Assembly: GCF_002101555.1 (NCBI RefSeq)
Contig: NZ_LQOL01000077.1
Span: 1-39,130 of the forward strand
Length of the DNA: 39,130 nucleotides
Origin: Mycolicibacterium canariasense
GTDB lineage: Bacteria > Actinomycetota > Actinomycetes > Mycobacteriales > Mycobacteriaceae
Reading direction: 5' to 3'
Shown: positions 26,534 to 36,100 of the stretch, one piece after another
Position numbering within the stretch: the first letter of the stretch is position 1
How the letters are laid out: each line of letters begins with the position of its first letter
Notes under the pieces: model-generated
Database searches by the model: none
Told to the model about the DNA's origin: nothing
The model's input: the letters and a program-made list of their open reading frames with translations, nothing else
Position numbers and translations under genes: made by a program

Positions 26534-27166
26534 TCACGCGTTGGCGATCGCCAGTACCGCCTGCACCGACACGCCGCAGGTTTGCAGCGCGGCGACCGAC
26601 GCACACGCGGTGGCCCCGGTGGTCACCACATCGTCGAGCAGCACCACGGGGGCCGTCGGCGCGACGCGCACGCGCACCCGGCCGGCCAGATTGCGCTGTC
26701 GGTCCGCACTGGACAGGCCCACCGAGTCCTTGGCGAAGCCGGTCAGCCGCAGGGACCGGGTGACGGTGACCCCGGGCAGCCCACCGGTCGCCAGCCGGGC
26801 GACCCGGCCGACCGGGTCACCCCCGCGCCGGCGCGCGGCGGTCCACCGGGTGGGTGCCGGCACGACGGTCAGGGGCGTGTCCAGCAGCCCCCAGGTGAGC
26901 AACTGCGTGAGTCCGGTGCGCACCGCGAGCGCCAACGGCGTGATCAGGTCGGCCCGGCCGTGTTCCTTGGCCGCGACGATGGCCCGTCGGCGCGCCGCGG
27001 CGTAGCGCCCCAGCGACAGCACCGGGACGCCCGGATCGAGCCGGGGTGTCACGACGCGTGGTTCGGCGGCCTTGGCCCGCAGCTCGGCGTCGCACACCGG
27101 GCACCAGCGGGTGCCGGGCGCGGCGCAGCCACCGCATTCGACGGGCAACACCAGGTCGAGCAGCAT
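26534..27166 (-). CDS. ComF-family phosphoribosyltransferase-like protein
   Basis: 210 aa. An N-terminal zinc-finger-like cysteine set (CGGC ... WCPVC, residues 11-25) precedes a type I phosphoribosyltransferase domain. The PRPP-binding loop VVLLDDVVTTGATACA is intact near the C-terminus, and FAKDSVGLSSADRQRNL is the ComF-specific motif. ComF proteins take part in DNA uptake and processing in naturally competent bacteria. In mycobacteria their role is unclear, since transformation genes are largely missing. The start is ATG 27166. It follows lpqB by 30 nt in the same direction and may be the distal gene of the mtrA-mtrB-lpqB operon. Confidence 0.9.
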   Translation of the reverse strand: MLLDLVLPVECGGCAAPGTRWCPVCDAELRAKAAEPRVVTPRLDPGVPVLSLGRYAAARRRAIVAAKEHGRADLITPLALAVRTGLTQLLTWGLLDTPLTVVPAPTRWTAARRRGGDPVGRVARLATGGLPGVTVTRSLRLTGFAKDSVGLSSADRQRNLAGRVRVRVAPTAPVVLLDDVVTTGATACASVAALQTCGVSVQAVLAIANA

Positions 27167-27196
27167 GCGTTCAGTCTGGCGCCGGGCACCGACACG

Positions 27197-28960
27197 TCAG
27201 CCGGGCAACACCGGCAGCGCGCCGGCCACCATCAGCGGGCGCACCTCGGACCAGTTCAGGTCGTTCTCGGCCGCCGAGCCCGACAACTGCAGCACCCCGC
27301 GCTGGTCGGCGACGTACACCGTGGACGGGTTGGCCGCCACGGTGGTCACCGGCGCGACCAGGTTCTGCGCCGGCCCGTCGGAGTTCACCCCGTCGAGGTT
27401 CACATAGGACACCGGATGTGCGGTATCGGTACGGGTGACGACGATGTCGTCGCCGGTGCGCCAGGACAACGACACCGCGGTGTCGCCGAGCCCGAAGCCC
27501 AGCCGGCGGGGATAGGTCAGCGCGTACTGCCCACCCGGGGTCTGCTCGACCCCGGCCAGGATCACCTGGCCGTTGATCACCATGGCCGCGCGGGTGCCGT
27601 CGCGGGACAGCTGCAGTTCCGAGATGGGCCCGGAGAATTTCGTCGCCACCGCCGTCGAGTCCACGGGGATGCGGGCCGGCTGCCCCGAGGCCGCCTCCTG
27701 CAGGACGCGCACCACGTTGTTGCCGTCGACGACGATCCAGATCGCGTCGTCGAGTGACCAGGTGGGCCGGGTCAGGGTGCGGCCGTCGATGGCCTGGCCG
27801 GTGTTGCCGCCGAGCGGCCCGATCCACAGCGACGAGGACATGTCGGGGGCGCCGGGCCGCAACACCACCACCGTCGCGGCCTCCTGGCCGCTGCGCGACA
27901 ATGCCGCCGACACCTGTCCGGGCGTCTGACCAAAGGCGCCCGGCACCCGCGGCGCGTTCTGGCCGTCCAGGGACACCATCGACCCGCCGATCAGGGCGTG
28001 CAGGCCCGCGGCCGCACCGTCGGCCGCGCCGGGGTCGCTGGCCGCCACGTCGGCGGTGTCCCAGCCGTCGGCGAACCGGTCGTCCAGCGCCGCGCCGTCG
28101 GCGTTGATCACGTACGGGCCGTTGATCCCGGCCCGGTTCAGCGTCCAGATGATCTGTGCGGCAAGCAGTTGCCGGGTGTGCGGATCGGTGGTGGACAGGT
28201 TCTCCAGGTCGATCCGGGCGCCGCCGTAGCCACGCCCCACCCCCGTCTTGCCGCCGTCGGCACGCGTCACCGGCCCGCGCAGGCGCAGCGGGGCGGCCAG
28301 CAGGTTGCGCACCGTGCGGGCCATCTCGGGGCGTGGTCCGGTGATCAGTTTGGTGACCAGTTCGGTGGCCAACTGGTCGGGGTCGGCCACCGCGACGTAA
28401 CGCGGGTCGGGCACCACGGTCTTACCGGTGGGATCGGAGAAGTACAGGGTGCTGCGCTTGTAGGTCTGCTGGAACTGCTGCCAGTCCAGGAACACCCCGT
28501 TGGGCAGCTTGTCGATACGCCAGCCGCCGGGGGTCTTCACCAGTTCGATGGCCCCCGGGTCGGGCAGCGCACCCTCGGCGGTCTCGAAGACCCCGATATC
28601 GGACAGCGAACCCAGCATGTCGGCCCGCATGTTCACCGAAACCCGTTCTGGGCCACGGGTTTCCACGAAGACCACCCGGTCGATCAGCAGCGCGCTGCCG
28701 GCGTCGTCCCAGCCGCGCGACGCCGACTCGGTGAGGAATTGCCGGGCCGCCAGGTGCCGGTTGGCGGGATCGGCGGTGGCCTTGAGGAATTCACGCAGCA
28801 GGACGTCGGGGTCCATTCCCGGGGTCGGGGTGGGCAGGCTGGGTGGTGCGGCCCGCTCGACAGTGCCGATCGCTTGCGGCGACGACGAACTGGGCACACC
28901 GGCGCAGCCGGACAGGGCCAGCACCGCGGCGCAGAGCACGGCCAGCAGACGGTGCGTCAC
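27197..28960 (-). CDS. lpqB: Lipoprotein LpqB, partner of the MtrAB system
   Basis: 587 aa. The signal peptide MTHRLLAVLCAAVLALSG ends in the lipobox LSGC, with lipidated Cys19. A GerMN domain (about 150-280, RSTLYFSDPTGKTVVPDPR) is followed by a beta-propeller-like C-terminal half. LpqB binds the extracytoplasmic domain of MtrB and modulates MtrA phosphorylation, cell division and resuscitation. The GTG at 28960 overlaps the mtrB stop (GTGA), so the two are coupled. No defect is seen; length and order match M. tuberculosis Rv3244c. Confidence 0.95.
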   Translation of the reverse strand: MTHRLLAVLCAAVLALSGCAGVPSSSSPQAIGTVERAAPPSLPTPTPGMDPDVLLREFLKATADPANRHLAARQFLTESASRGWDDAGSALLIDRVVFVETRGPERVSVNMRADMLGSLSDIGVFETAEGALPDPGAIELVKTPGGWRIDKLPNGVFLDWQQFQQTYKRSTLYFSDPTGKTVVPDPRYVAVADPDQLATELVTKLITGPRPEMARTVRNLLAAPLRLRGPVTRADGGKTGVGRGYGGARIDLENLSTTDPHTRQLLAAQIIWTLNRAGINGPYVINADGAALDDRFADGWDTADVAASDPGAADGAAAGLHALIGGSMVSLDGQNAPRVPGAFGQTPGQVSAALSRSGQEAATVVVLRPGAPDMSSSLWIGPLGGNTGQAIDGRTLTRPTWSLDDAIWIVVDGNNVVRVLQEAASGQPARIPVDSTAVATKFSGPISELQLSRDGTRAAMVINGQVILAGVEQTPGGQYALTYPRRLGFGLGDTAVSLSWRTGDDIVVTRTDTAHPVSYVNLDGVNSDGPAQNLVAPVTTVAANPSTVYVADQRGVLQLSGSAAENDLNWSEVRPLMVAGALPVLPG

Positions 28961-30606
28961 ACGCCCTCCCCCGCCGGTTCGCGTTCCCGGCGCGGTGCGC
29001 CCGCTTGATCGACGGGCTTGAGGGGCAACGGGCTGGTGGTGACCTTGTGGCCACGCACCAGCGGCAGGGTGAGCCGGAAGCAGGCACCCTTGCCGGGCTC
29101 ACCCCACGCCTCCAGCCGACCCTGGTGCAGCCGGGCGTCCTCGATGCTGATGGCCAGGCCCAGTCCGGTGCCGCCGGAGCGGCGGACCCGCGACGGGTCC
29201 GAACGCCAGAATCGGCTGAACACCAGCTTCTCCTCGCCGGGGCGCAGGCCGACACCGTAGTCGCGGACGGTGACCGCGACGGTGTCCTCGTCGGCGGCCA
29301 TCCGGATCTGCACCGGCTTGCGCTCGGCATGGTCGATGGCGTTGGCGATGAGGTTGCGCAGGATGCGTTCCACCCGACGGGGATCCACCTCGGCGATCAC
29401 CCCGGTCAACGGCATGTCGACGTCCAACTCGACACCGGCGTCGGCGGCCAGGTGCCCCACGTTGTCGAGTGCGCTCTGCACCACCGAACGCAGATCCACC
29501 GCCTCCACCGCCAGCTCGGCGACGCCGGCGTCGTGCCGGGAGATCTCCAGCAGGTCGGCCAGCAGAGTCTCGAAGCGGTCCAGTTCGTTGACCATCAGCT
29601 CGGTGGAGCGGCGCAGCGCGGGGTCCAGGTCCTCGCTGTGGTCGTAGATCAGGTCGGCCGCCATCCGCACCGTCGTCAGCGGGGTGCGCAGCTCGTGGCT
29701 GACGTCGGAGGTGAAGCGGCGCTGCAGATTACCGAACTCCTCGAGGTTGGTGATCTGGCGCTGCAGGCTTTCGGCCATGTCGTTGAACGACACCGCCAGC
29801 CGCGCCATGTCGTCCTCGCCGCGGACCGGCATGCGTTCGGACAGGTGCCCCTCGGCGAACCGCTCGGCGATCCGTGATGCCGAGCGCACCGGCAGCACGA
29901 TCTGGCGGGCCACCAACAGGGCGATGGCCGCGAGCAGGCCGAGCAGCACGATGCCACCGGTGGCCATGGTGCCGCGCACCAACGCGATGGTGGATTCCTC
30001 ATTGGTCAACGGAAAGATCAGGTACAGCTCAAGATTGGGGACCGACGACGAGGTGGGGCTGCCGACGATCAGCGCCGGCCCGGAGAAGCCGTCGGTGTGC
30101 GCGGTGGCGTATTGATAGCTGACCTGGCCGGCCTTGACGAAATCGCGCAGTTCCTTGGGGATCTGCTGCACCGGACCGGCCGCGGTGGCCGCCCGCGGCC
30201 CGTCGCCGGGCACCACGAGGACCGCGTCGAAGGCACCGGCCAGCCCCGCACCGGTGTCGACCTTGCGGTCGATCAGGGTGTTGCGTGCCAGCTGCAGGCT
30301 GGAGTCGAGTGAGCGGGTCTCCTCACCGCCGACGATGCCGCTGACGGTGTTGCGGGCACGTTCGATCTGCTCGGTGGCGGCCCGCACCTTGACTTCCAGG
30401 ATGCGGTCGGTGATCTGGCTGGTGAGCACGAAACCGAGCACCATGATGACGGCCAGGGACAACCCGAGGGTCAGGCTCACCACGCGCAACTGCAGGGAGC
30501 GTCGCCACGCGAAACCGATTGCCCTGCCGAGGGCGCCCAGCCCGCGTACCACCGGACCGGAGCCGCGGAAGCGGCTGCGGACTCGACGCCGCGAGCCGAA
30601 GATCAC
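28957..30606 (-). CDS. mtrB: Two-component sensor histidine kinase MtrB
   Basis: 549 aa. Two membrane segments (LTLGLSLAVIMVLGFVLTSQ, about 45-65, and GGIVLLGLLAAIALLVARQI, about 215-235) enclose an extracytoplasmic sensor region. HAMP follows, then the H-box RRFTSDVSHELRTPLT with the phospho-accepting histidine near residue 305. The HATPase domain has N-box LRNLIANAIDHAE and G-boxes DYGVGLRPGEE and GGTGLGLAIS. MtrB controls MtrA and localises at septa. The start is GTG 30606. A Pro/Arg-rich tail of about 30 residues (PVDQAGAPRREREPAGEGV) ends the protein. Confidence 0.95.
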   Translation of the reverse strand: MIFGSRRRVRSRFRGSGPVVRGLGALGRAIGFAWRRSLQLRVVSLTLGLSLAVIMVLGFVLTSQITDRILEVKVRAATEQIERARNTVSGIVGGEETRSLDSSLQLARNTLIDRKVDTGAGLAGAFDAVLVVPGDGPRAATAAGPVQQIPKELRDFVKAGQVSYQYATAHTDGFSGPALIVGSPTSSSVPNLELYLIFPLTNEESTIALVRGTMATGGIVLLGLLAAIALLVARQIVLPVRSASRIAERFAEGHLSERMPVRGEDDMARLAVSFNDMAESLQRQITNLEEFGNLQRRFTSDVSHELRTPLTTVRMAADLIYDHSEDLDPALRRSTELMVNELDRFETLLADLLEISRHDAGVAELAVEAVDLRSVVQSALDNVGHLAADAGVELDVDMPLTGVIAEVDPRRVERILRNLIANAIDHAERKPVQIRMAADEDTVAVTVRDYGVGLRPGEEKLVFSRFWRSDPSRVRRSGGTGLGLAISIEDARLHQGRLEAWGEPGKGACFRLTLPLVRGHKVTTSPLPLKPVDQAGAPRREREPAGEGV

Positions 30607-30629
30607 TGGTACTGCCTACATGTCACGGC

Positions 30630-30667
30630 GTCGGCGAGCCGACCGATCACGACGTCGGCGAGCCGAC
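30630..30667. repeat. Duplicated mini-hairpin at the mtrA-mtrB junction
   Basis: GTCGGCGAGCCGAC, a perfect 6-bp stem with a 2-nt centre, occurs at 30630-30643 and 30654-30667. The period is 24 bp, with GATCACG between copies. It sits between the mtrA stop (30671-30673) and the mtrB start (30606). It could be an mRNA structure tuning the ratio of the two proteins. Confidence 0.75.
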
Positions 30668-30670
30668 AAA

Positions 30671-31348
30671 TCACGGTGGTCCGGCCTTGTATCCCACTCC
30701 TCGAACGGTCAGCACCACCTGCGGGTTCTCCGGGTCGGTTTCGACCTTGGCCCGCAACCGCTGGACATGCACGTTCACCAAACGGGTGTCGGCGGGGTGA
30801 CGGTATCCCCACACCTGTTCGAGCAGCACATCACGAGTAAACACCTGCCGCGGTTTGCGCGCCAACGCCACCAGCAGGTCGAACTCCAGCGGGGTCAGCG
30901 AAATCTGTTCCCCGGCACGAGTCACCTTGTGCGCGGGCACGTCGATGTCGATATCGGCGATGGACAGCATCTCGGCGGGCTCGTCGTCGTTGCGGCGCAG
31001 CCGGGCCCGGACGCGGGCCACCAGTTCCTTGGGCTTGAACGGCTTCATCACATAGTCGTCGGCACCGGACTCCAGGCCCAGCACCACGTCGACGGTGTCG
31101 GTCTTGGCCGTCAGCATGACGATGGGCACCCCGGAGTCGGCGCGCAGCACCCGGCACACGTCGATGCCGTTCATGCCCGGCAGCATCAGGTCGAGCAGCA
31201 CCAGATCGGGGCGCAGCTCCCGCACCGCGGTGAGCGCCTGGGTGCCGTCACCGATGACGGCGGTGTCGAAACCCTCCCCCCGCAGCACGATGGTGAGCAT
31301 CTCGGCCAGGGAGGGGTCGTCGTCCACGACCAGGATCCGTTGCCTCAT
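30671..31348 (-). CDS. mtrA: Response regulator MtrA (OmpR/PhoB family)
   Basis: 225 aa. The receiver domain has the acidic pair DDD near residue 9, the phosphorylated aspartate D53 in LVLLDLMLPG, and the conserved lysine in VMKPFKP. The C-terminal winged helix (SLTPLEFDLLVALARKPRQ ... NVHVQRLRAKVE) binds DNA. The sequence is almost the one I recall for M. tuberculosis MtrA, an essential regulator of cell division and peptidoglycan-hydrolase genes. The start is ATG 31348 (MRQRILVVDDD); the M. tuberculosis MDT extension is out of frame here. Order tmk-mtrA-mtrB-lpqB is conserved. Confidence 0.96.
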   Translation of the reverse strand: MRQRILVVDDDPSLAEMLTIVLRGEGFDTAVIGDGTQALTAVRELRPDLVLLDLMLPGMNGIDVCRVLRADSGVPIVMLTAKTDTVDVVLGLESGADDYVMKPFKPKELVARVRARLRRNDDEPAEMLSIADIDIDVPAHKVTRAGEQISLTPLEFDLLVALARKPRQVFTRDVLLEQVWGYRHPADTRLVNVHVQRLRAKVETDPENPQVVLTVRGVGYKAGPP

Positions 31349-31411
31349 GGGACACCATGGTGTCACCAAACCGTGACAAACCGCCGGTGCCACACCGCGA
31401 CGGGTTCGGAC

Positions 31412-32041
31412 CTAAGCCAGAAGGTTGCCCGCCAGCTCCGCGGGAACCACGTCGGGAGCGGCTACCACCCATCGGCCGGCCCAGTCGGCAGCGGCCAGGG
31501 CGCGGTACACCGCACCGGTGCGGCGCTGCAGGCCGCCGTCGCGTTCGTAGGCGTCGCGGGCCCGGTCGGACTCCTGCGCCGCGCGGGACACGGCGCGTTG
31601 CTCGGCCAGTTCGACCGGAACGTCGAGCAGCACCTGCCAATCCGGGCGGGGCAACGCGAAGCGGCCGAACTCGAGGTCGTGCACCCACGCCACCACGTCA
31701 CCGTCGGCGCCTTGATGCAGCCGGGCGGCGCTGTAGGCGGCGTTGGATGCGACGTAACGGTCCAGGATGACGACGTCGTACCGGTCGGTGCGGCGCAGGA
31801 TCTCCTCGCGGGCGCCGGCGCGGTCGAGCGCGAACAACGTCGCCATCGCGTACACCGAGTCGGCCAGGTCGCCGTGGCCGCCGTGCAGCGCCTCGGCCGC
31901 CAGGTCGGCGTGCACCGATTCGCCGTAGCGCGGGAAGGCCAGCGTGGTCACCGACTTGTCGCCCGCCTCGAACCCGGCCCGGAGGCCTTCGGTCAGGGTG
32001 CGTTTGCCCGCGCCGTCCAGGCCTTCGATGACGATCAGCAC
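31412..32041 (-). CDS. tmk: Thymidylate kinase
   Basis: 209 aa. It phosphorylates dTMP to dTDP. The P-loop is IEGLDGAGKRTLTEGL (residues 5-20); the DRY motif appears in VVILDRYVASNAAYSAAR, and FPRYGES is the nucleotide-binding loop typical of mycobacterial TMPK. The lid region DRARDAYERDGGLQRRT follows. The start is GTG 32041. It is the first gene visible of the tmk-mtrA-mtrB-lpqB run. In M. tuberculosis sahH (Rv3248c) lies immediately upstream and reads in the same direction; here a divergent toxin locus begins 87 bp away instead. Confidence 0.95.
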   Translation of the reverse strand: MLIVIEGLDGAGKRTLTEGLRAGFEAGDKSVTTLAFPRYGESVHADLAAEALHGGHGDLADSVYAMATLFALDRAGAREEILRRTDRYDVVILDRYVASNAAYSAARLHQGADGDVVAWVHDLEFGRFALPRPDWQVLLDVPVELAEQRAVSRAAQESDRARDAYERDGGLQRRTGAVYRALAAADWAGRWVVAAPDVVPAELAGNLLA

Positions 32042-32084
32042 CGGGCGAGCGTAACTGGTGCACGAGAACCCCCATCGCGGCTAA

Positions 32085-32090
32085 TAAGCT
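32085..32090 (+). promoter_or_regulatory. Candidate -10 box of the esx-toxin operon
   Basis: TAAGCT fits TANNNT and ends 5 nt before the in-frame GTG at 32096. If this promoter is used, the first gene may be read from a leaderless message starting at 32096, adding 11 residues to the ATG 32129 form. No -35 box is obvious. Confidence 0.35.
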
Positions 32091-32128
32091 GCACTGTGGA
32101 GCGGACCGTCGAGGGACACGGGGGTGTG

Positions 32129-32827
32129 ATGGAACGTCCGGTCGAGGTCGTCGTGTCCGACCTGCACCTCGCGTCGGGCCGGCTGCGTGATGCGGGACAG
32201 CGGCTGCAGGACGGCCTGTCCAGCGTCGACCTGGAAACCCGCGAGCTGCTCGGCTCGGGTTGGAAGGGTGGCGCGGCGTCCGCATTCTCGGGTGCATGGG
32301 ACCAGTGGCACAACGGCGCCGGTCAGGTCATTCGCGGCATACAGACCATGTCCGAGCTGCTGCGGGTCGCCGCCGATCAGTACGCCCGCGCCGACGAGCA
32401 GGGCGCGGGCGCCATCGCGTCGGCATCCCCGGAGCCGAGCGCCGGGCCGGCACCGGCTGCTGCCGGTGGGGAGGCGCCGAGCGGGGCGCCCGTACCCACC
32501 GCGGCGTCAACGGGCCCAGCGAGTGCGGCCGGTTCGGCAAGTCCAGCGGGTGCGGCCGGTTCGGCGGGTTCGGCGTCGGGTGCGGCGGCCTCCGGAGTGT
32601 CCGATGCCGTGTCCCAGGTGGGGCAGCTCGGCGGTCAGGTGTCATCCGGGCTGGCCCAGGCCGCCCAAGCGGCGGCCGGGATGGCGCAACAAGTCGGCCA
32701 GGCCGTCGAGCAGATCGTCGAACAGGCCGTCCAGCAATCGGCCGAGGCGGAGAAAGGCGGCGACCAGGCACCCGTCGAACCGCCGCCGTCCGATGCGCAG
32801 CCACCGAGCGGTGAGGTGCCGCGATGA
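32129..32827 (+). CDS. EsxF-like WXG100 protein with a long Ala/Gly/Pro tail
   Basis: 232 aa from ATG 32129; GTG 32126 or leaderless GTG 32096 are possible. Residues 1-95 form a WXG100 hairpin with the motif GWKGGAASAFSGAWDQWHNGAG at the turn, resembling EsxF (GGWRG...W..WHRGAGEV). Unlike classic 100-residue WXG100 proteins it continues for about 135 residues: an Ala/Gly/Ser/Pro-rich spacer, then an amphipathic Gln/Ala helix (QLGGQVSSGLAQAAQAAAG) and an acidic, Pro-rich end. It should pair with the next gene product and be exported by a type VII (ESX) system. Its stop overlaps the next start (ATGA). No ESX membrane genes are in the window. Confidence 0.85.
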   Translation: MERPVEVVVSDLHLASGRLRDAGQRLQDGLSSVDLETRELLGSGWKGGAASAFSGAWDQWHNGAGQVIRGIQTMSELLRVAADQYARADEQGAGAIASASPEPSAGPAPAAAGGEAPSGAPVPTAASTGPASAAGSASPAGAAGSAGSASGAAASGVSDAVSQVGQLGGQVSSGLAQAAQAAAGMAQQVGQAVEQIVEQAVQQSAEAEKGGDQAPVEPPPSDAQPPSGEVPR

Positions 32828-33111
32828 CGCAACTGGTGGTCGATTTCGGCAAGTTGCAGGCGGCGATCGAGCACATGCAGGCGTTCGAACGTGAGGTCAC
32901 CGAGTCCCTGGAGGACATCGACCACACCATGGCCGCGCTTCGGGCGTCCTGGCATGGCGAGGGCTCGGATTCCCAGGCCCAGGCTCAGCAGCAGTGGGAG
33001 GACGGCGCCGAGCAGATGAAATCGGCGCTGAAGCAGTTGCGGTCGATCGCCCAGGCGGCACACAAGAACTACTCGGAAGCCGTGACCAGAAACGGCGCGA
33101 TGTGGGGGTAG
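32824..33111 (+). CDS. EsxE-like WXG100 protein
   Basis: 95 aa, classic WXG100 size. The central WXG is WHG in ASWHGEGSDSQAQAQQQWEDG, flanked by two helices. The C-terminus HKNYSEAVTRNGAMWG closely follows what I recall of EsxE (ANYTGAMATNLGMWS). It would form a heterodimer with the upstream EsxF-like protein. In M. tuberculosis EsxE-EsxF are encoded just before cpnT and help export the toxin and form outer-membrane pores. Start and stop overlap both neighbours (ATGA on the left; its stop lies inside the first codons of the toxin gene), so the three genes are tightly coupled. Confidence 0.9.
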   Translation: MTQLVVDFGKLQAAIEHMQAFEREVTESLEDIDHTMAALRASWHGEGSDSQAQAQQQWEDGAEQMKSALKQLRSIAQAAHKNYSEAVTRNGAMWG

Positions 33112-36100
33112 TCGCCTCGGCGCACGGCCGGATCGAGGTGGATCCGGACGTCCTGATCAACGCGGGCAAGCGCGTCGAGTCGCTGGGAACGCAGCTGGCG
33201 ATGCTGTCCGACTCACTGGGTGCGGCGCTGGGCGGTGGTATCGCCTCCGGTGCCGATACCGCGGGCCTGAGCTTTGGACTGCAGTATGGCCGAATCGCGG
33301 ACGATTTCGCGAAAGCACTTGCCATGGCGGCGAATTCGTACCTAGGCGTGGGCCGCATGCTCCAGGCAACCGGCTACAACTACCGTAATGCGGATGCGGC
33401 GTCGACCATCGGCGGCCAGGGCCCAAGCGGCGGCGTCGGCCCTGCGCCGGCCGAGAAGGTGGCCGCCGATCTGCCCACCGGACCGAACGGGGTTATGGTT
33501 CCGCCGCCCGGCAAGTGGTACCTGGTCGAGCCGCTGCTGCAGGTGCTGCCCGGGCTGGGGTTGATTGCCGGCACGGCGATGAGCTGGCCGTCGGGTCATT
33601 CGGCAATGATGAATGTTCTTGCGGCGCAATGGCGAAATTTCAGCACCGGGTTTGCCATCTTCCAGTCGGAGCTCAATGCCCTCAAGCCGGCCGTCGCGGC
33701 GCAGCACATTCCCGAAGGCGACAAGATCGCCGAGGCGTTCGACAACCTGGGCACAGCCATGTCGTACCTGACGGATACGGCCACCACAACCGCCCAGAAG
33801 ATCTCGGATTTCGCCAAGCAGGTGCAACAGGTCCAGGATGCCATCCGCCGACTACTGGACCGGTTGTCGCTGTCGGGGCTGTGGGACACGGTGACCGACT
33901 TCTTCACCGGCGATGGCATGAAGGTGCTCCGCGAGGTCGCTCGCGACGTCAGTACCGTGCTGGGCAATTTCCAGCGCCAGGTCGAGGGCATCGTCGGCCT
34001 GCTCAACGAACTCAAGGAAGTGATCAGCGATGCCGCTGACGCCTTCCAGAAGTGGATCCGGCCCGTTCTGGTCGCTCAGTTCGGCGACGACGTCGGCAAT
34101 TTCCTGGCCGACGCCGTCACCCTGTACACCGACTTCCAGGTGGGTGTAGCCAACGGTCTGATCAACACCGTGTCCGGTGTCGTGTCGATGGCCGATCCGG
34201 CTATGTGGAAGGGCATGGCCGAAAAGGCTTGGGAAGTGGCGAACGATCCCAGCAAAGCACCCGGTGTGCTGGCCGAAATGGGCAAGCAGTTCATCGCGCT
34301 GGACCAATGGAAGGGTGACCACCCTGGCCGGGGCGCGGGTGAGGCGGCATTCAATATCGGGTCGTTGTTCGTGCCGGGCGGGGCGCTCTCGAAGACCGGC
34401 AGCGTGGCCAAGAGCCTGAACATGACCCGCCGGGTACTGGAAGAGGGTCGCCTGCCCAAGCTCCGTGAAATCGGCGAGTGGAGCCGCGGCGCGCCGAAGT
34501 TCGACGGGGTGGGAGACCTCCCGGGCGGGCAAGGGATCCCCGATGTGCCGGAGGTCAGGCCCGGCGCGGTGCCCGATTCCCTGATCGGGCCGACGGCCCC
34601 GCACGGTATCGACGCGCCCACCACGCCGCGCGGGCTCGACAGCCCGCAGGGACCGGCCGGCCCACCCGATCCGCCGGGGCCACAGAGCACGCCCGGCGGC
34701 AGCCATCAAGGAGGTGGTGGCAACCCGCCACCGGATCCACCGGGGCGTTCGGTTCCGCCGTCTGCCGCGGATTCCGGGCCCGGCCGAGTGGACGGGCCAG
34801 CATCGCAACCACCGAGCCCACCGCCACATACGCCGGGACCGACGCCGCATACGCCGGAGCCGTCACCGAGTGCGCCGGAAGCATCGCCGCGCGCTCCCGA
34901 GGCGTCGCCACCGGCCGCCTCGCCTCCGCCCGAAACACACGGCACGGCAGGGGCTCCCGAGACGCCACGCGCACCAGAGCCGAGTATGCATGCGCCCGAG
35001 GCGGGTTCGCACGCGCCCGAAACGGGTTCACACGCAGCCGAATCCGGTTCGCACACCACCGAAATCAGGGAAACCTCCACACCCGGCGGTCATGAGCCGC
35101 CGGCGGCGAGCCATCCGCCGGTGGAGCACCAGCCGACCGTCGACCAGCCCCGTGCGCACGAGCCGGCTGCTCACCAGTCAACGCCGTCCGAACCCGTCGA
35201 GACGAGTCCGGTGTCGACACCCGCCGGACAACACCCCGCTGCGCATGCGCCCATGGTCGGCGGGATGCCGATGGGTCCGCACGTCGCCGGGCCCGTGCAC
35301 ACCGCGCCCGATCACTCCCCCGCCGCCCGCACCTCGACCCCGGATGCTTCCGCGCGCGCTCCCGAAACGCGGTCACCGGAGGCCCGGTCGACCGAAACCC
35401 GCTCCCCGCAAGCGAATCCGCCGTCCATCAGTGGTGCGGGCCCGTCGGCTGAGCGCTCGCCGTCGGCGCCGGTGAAGGCGAGCGCGACCCCGTCCGAATC
35501 CGCACCTGCGCGCGAGCCGATGCACCCCACGCAGGATGCTCCCGCAGCCCGAACCGAAGACCAGTCCGTACCTCACCGGGATGAAACACCCACTACCGCA
35601 GCGCATCATCCCGCTGACCCGGCCGGCTCCAGTCATGATCCCAGAGCTGGTGATGGTCCCGGGCAGCCGGATCATTCCGGGCCAGTGGGCAATCCGGCGA
35701 ACGATCGCATCTACGGGCCAGGACAGCTCAGACCGGTCGAGGATCCGGCGTATCAAACCGCAGTAGAAGACGCCCTCCGTGCGACGAATGGTGAGTATCT
35801 GAGGCACGCAGATCCACGGATGAACGACTACGGCACGCTGATCAACGACGGCGGGCACACGGTCCCGGGACGCTCCAACAATTGCCTCGACTGCTCGCTG
35901 TCGGCCCTGTCATCATTTCGCGGTGATCCGACGGTAGCTGCGCCACGCTTTCTGGACCGCTTGCAGAACGGATTGATTGATACCCGCAGTGGAGAGCAGG
36001 CTGGCCTGAGGCGGGCAGCCGATTGGTTGGGCGACCCGGTCAGACCGGTGTCACCTTCGCTCCCGATAGCTCAACGTTTCGCCGAGCTACATCAGCAGAT

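Noticed and set aside
34800..35070. CRISPR-like repeat array
   Set aside because: Units are in-frame, adjacent and 21 bp long without spacers; they encode a Pro/Ala/His linker.
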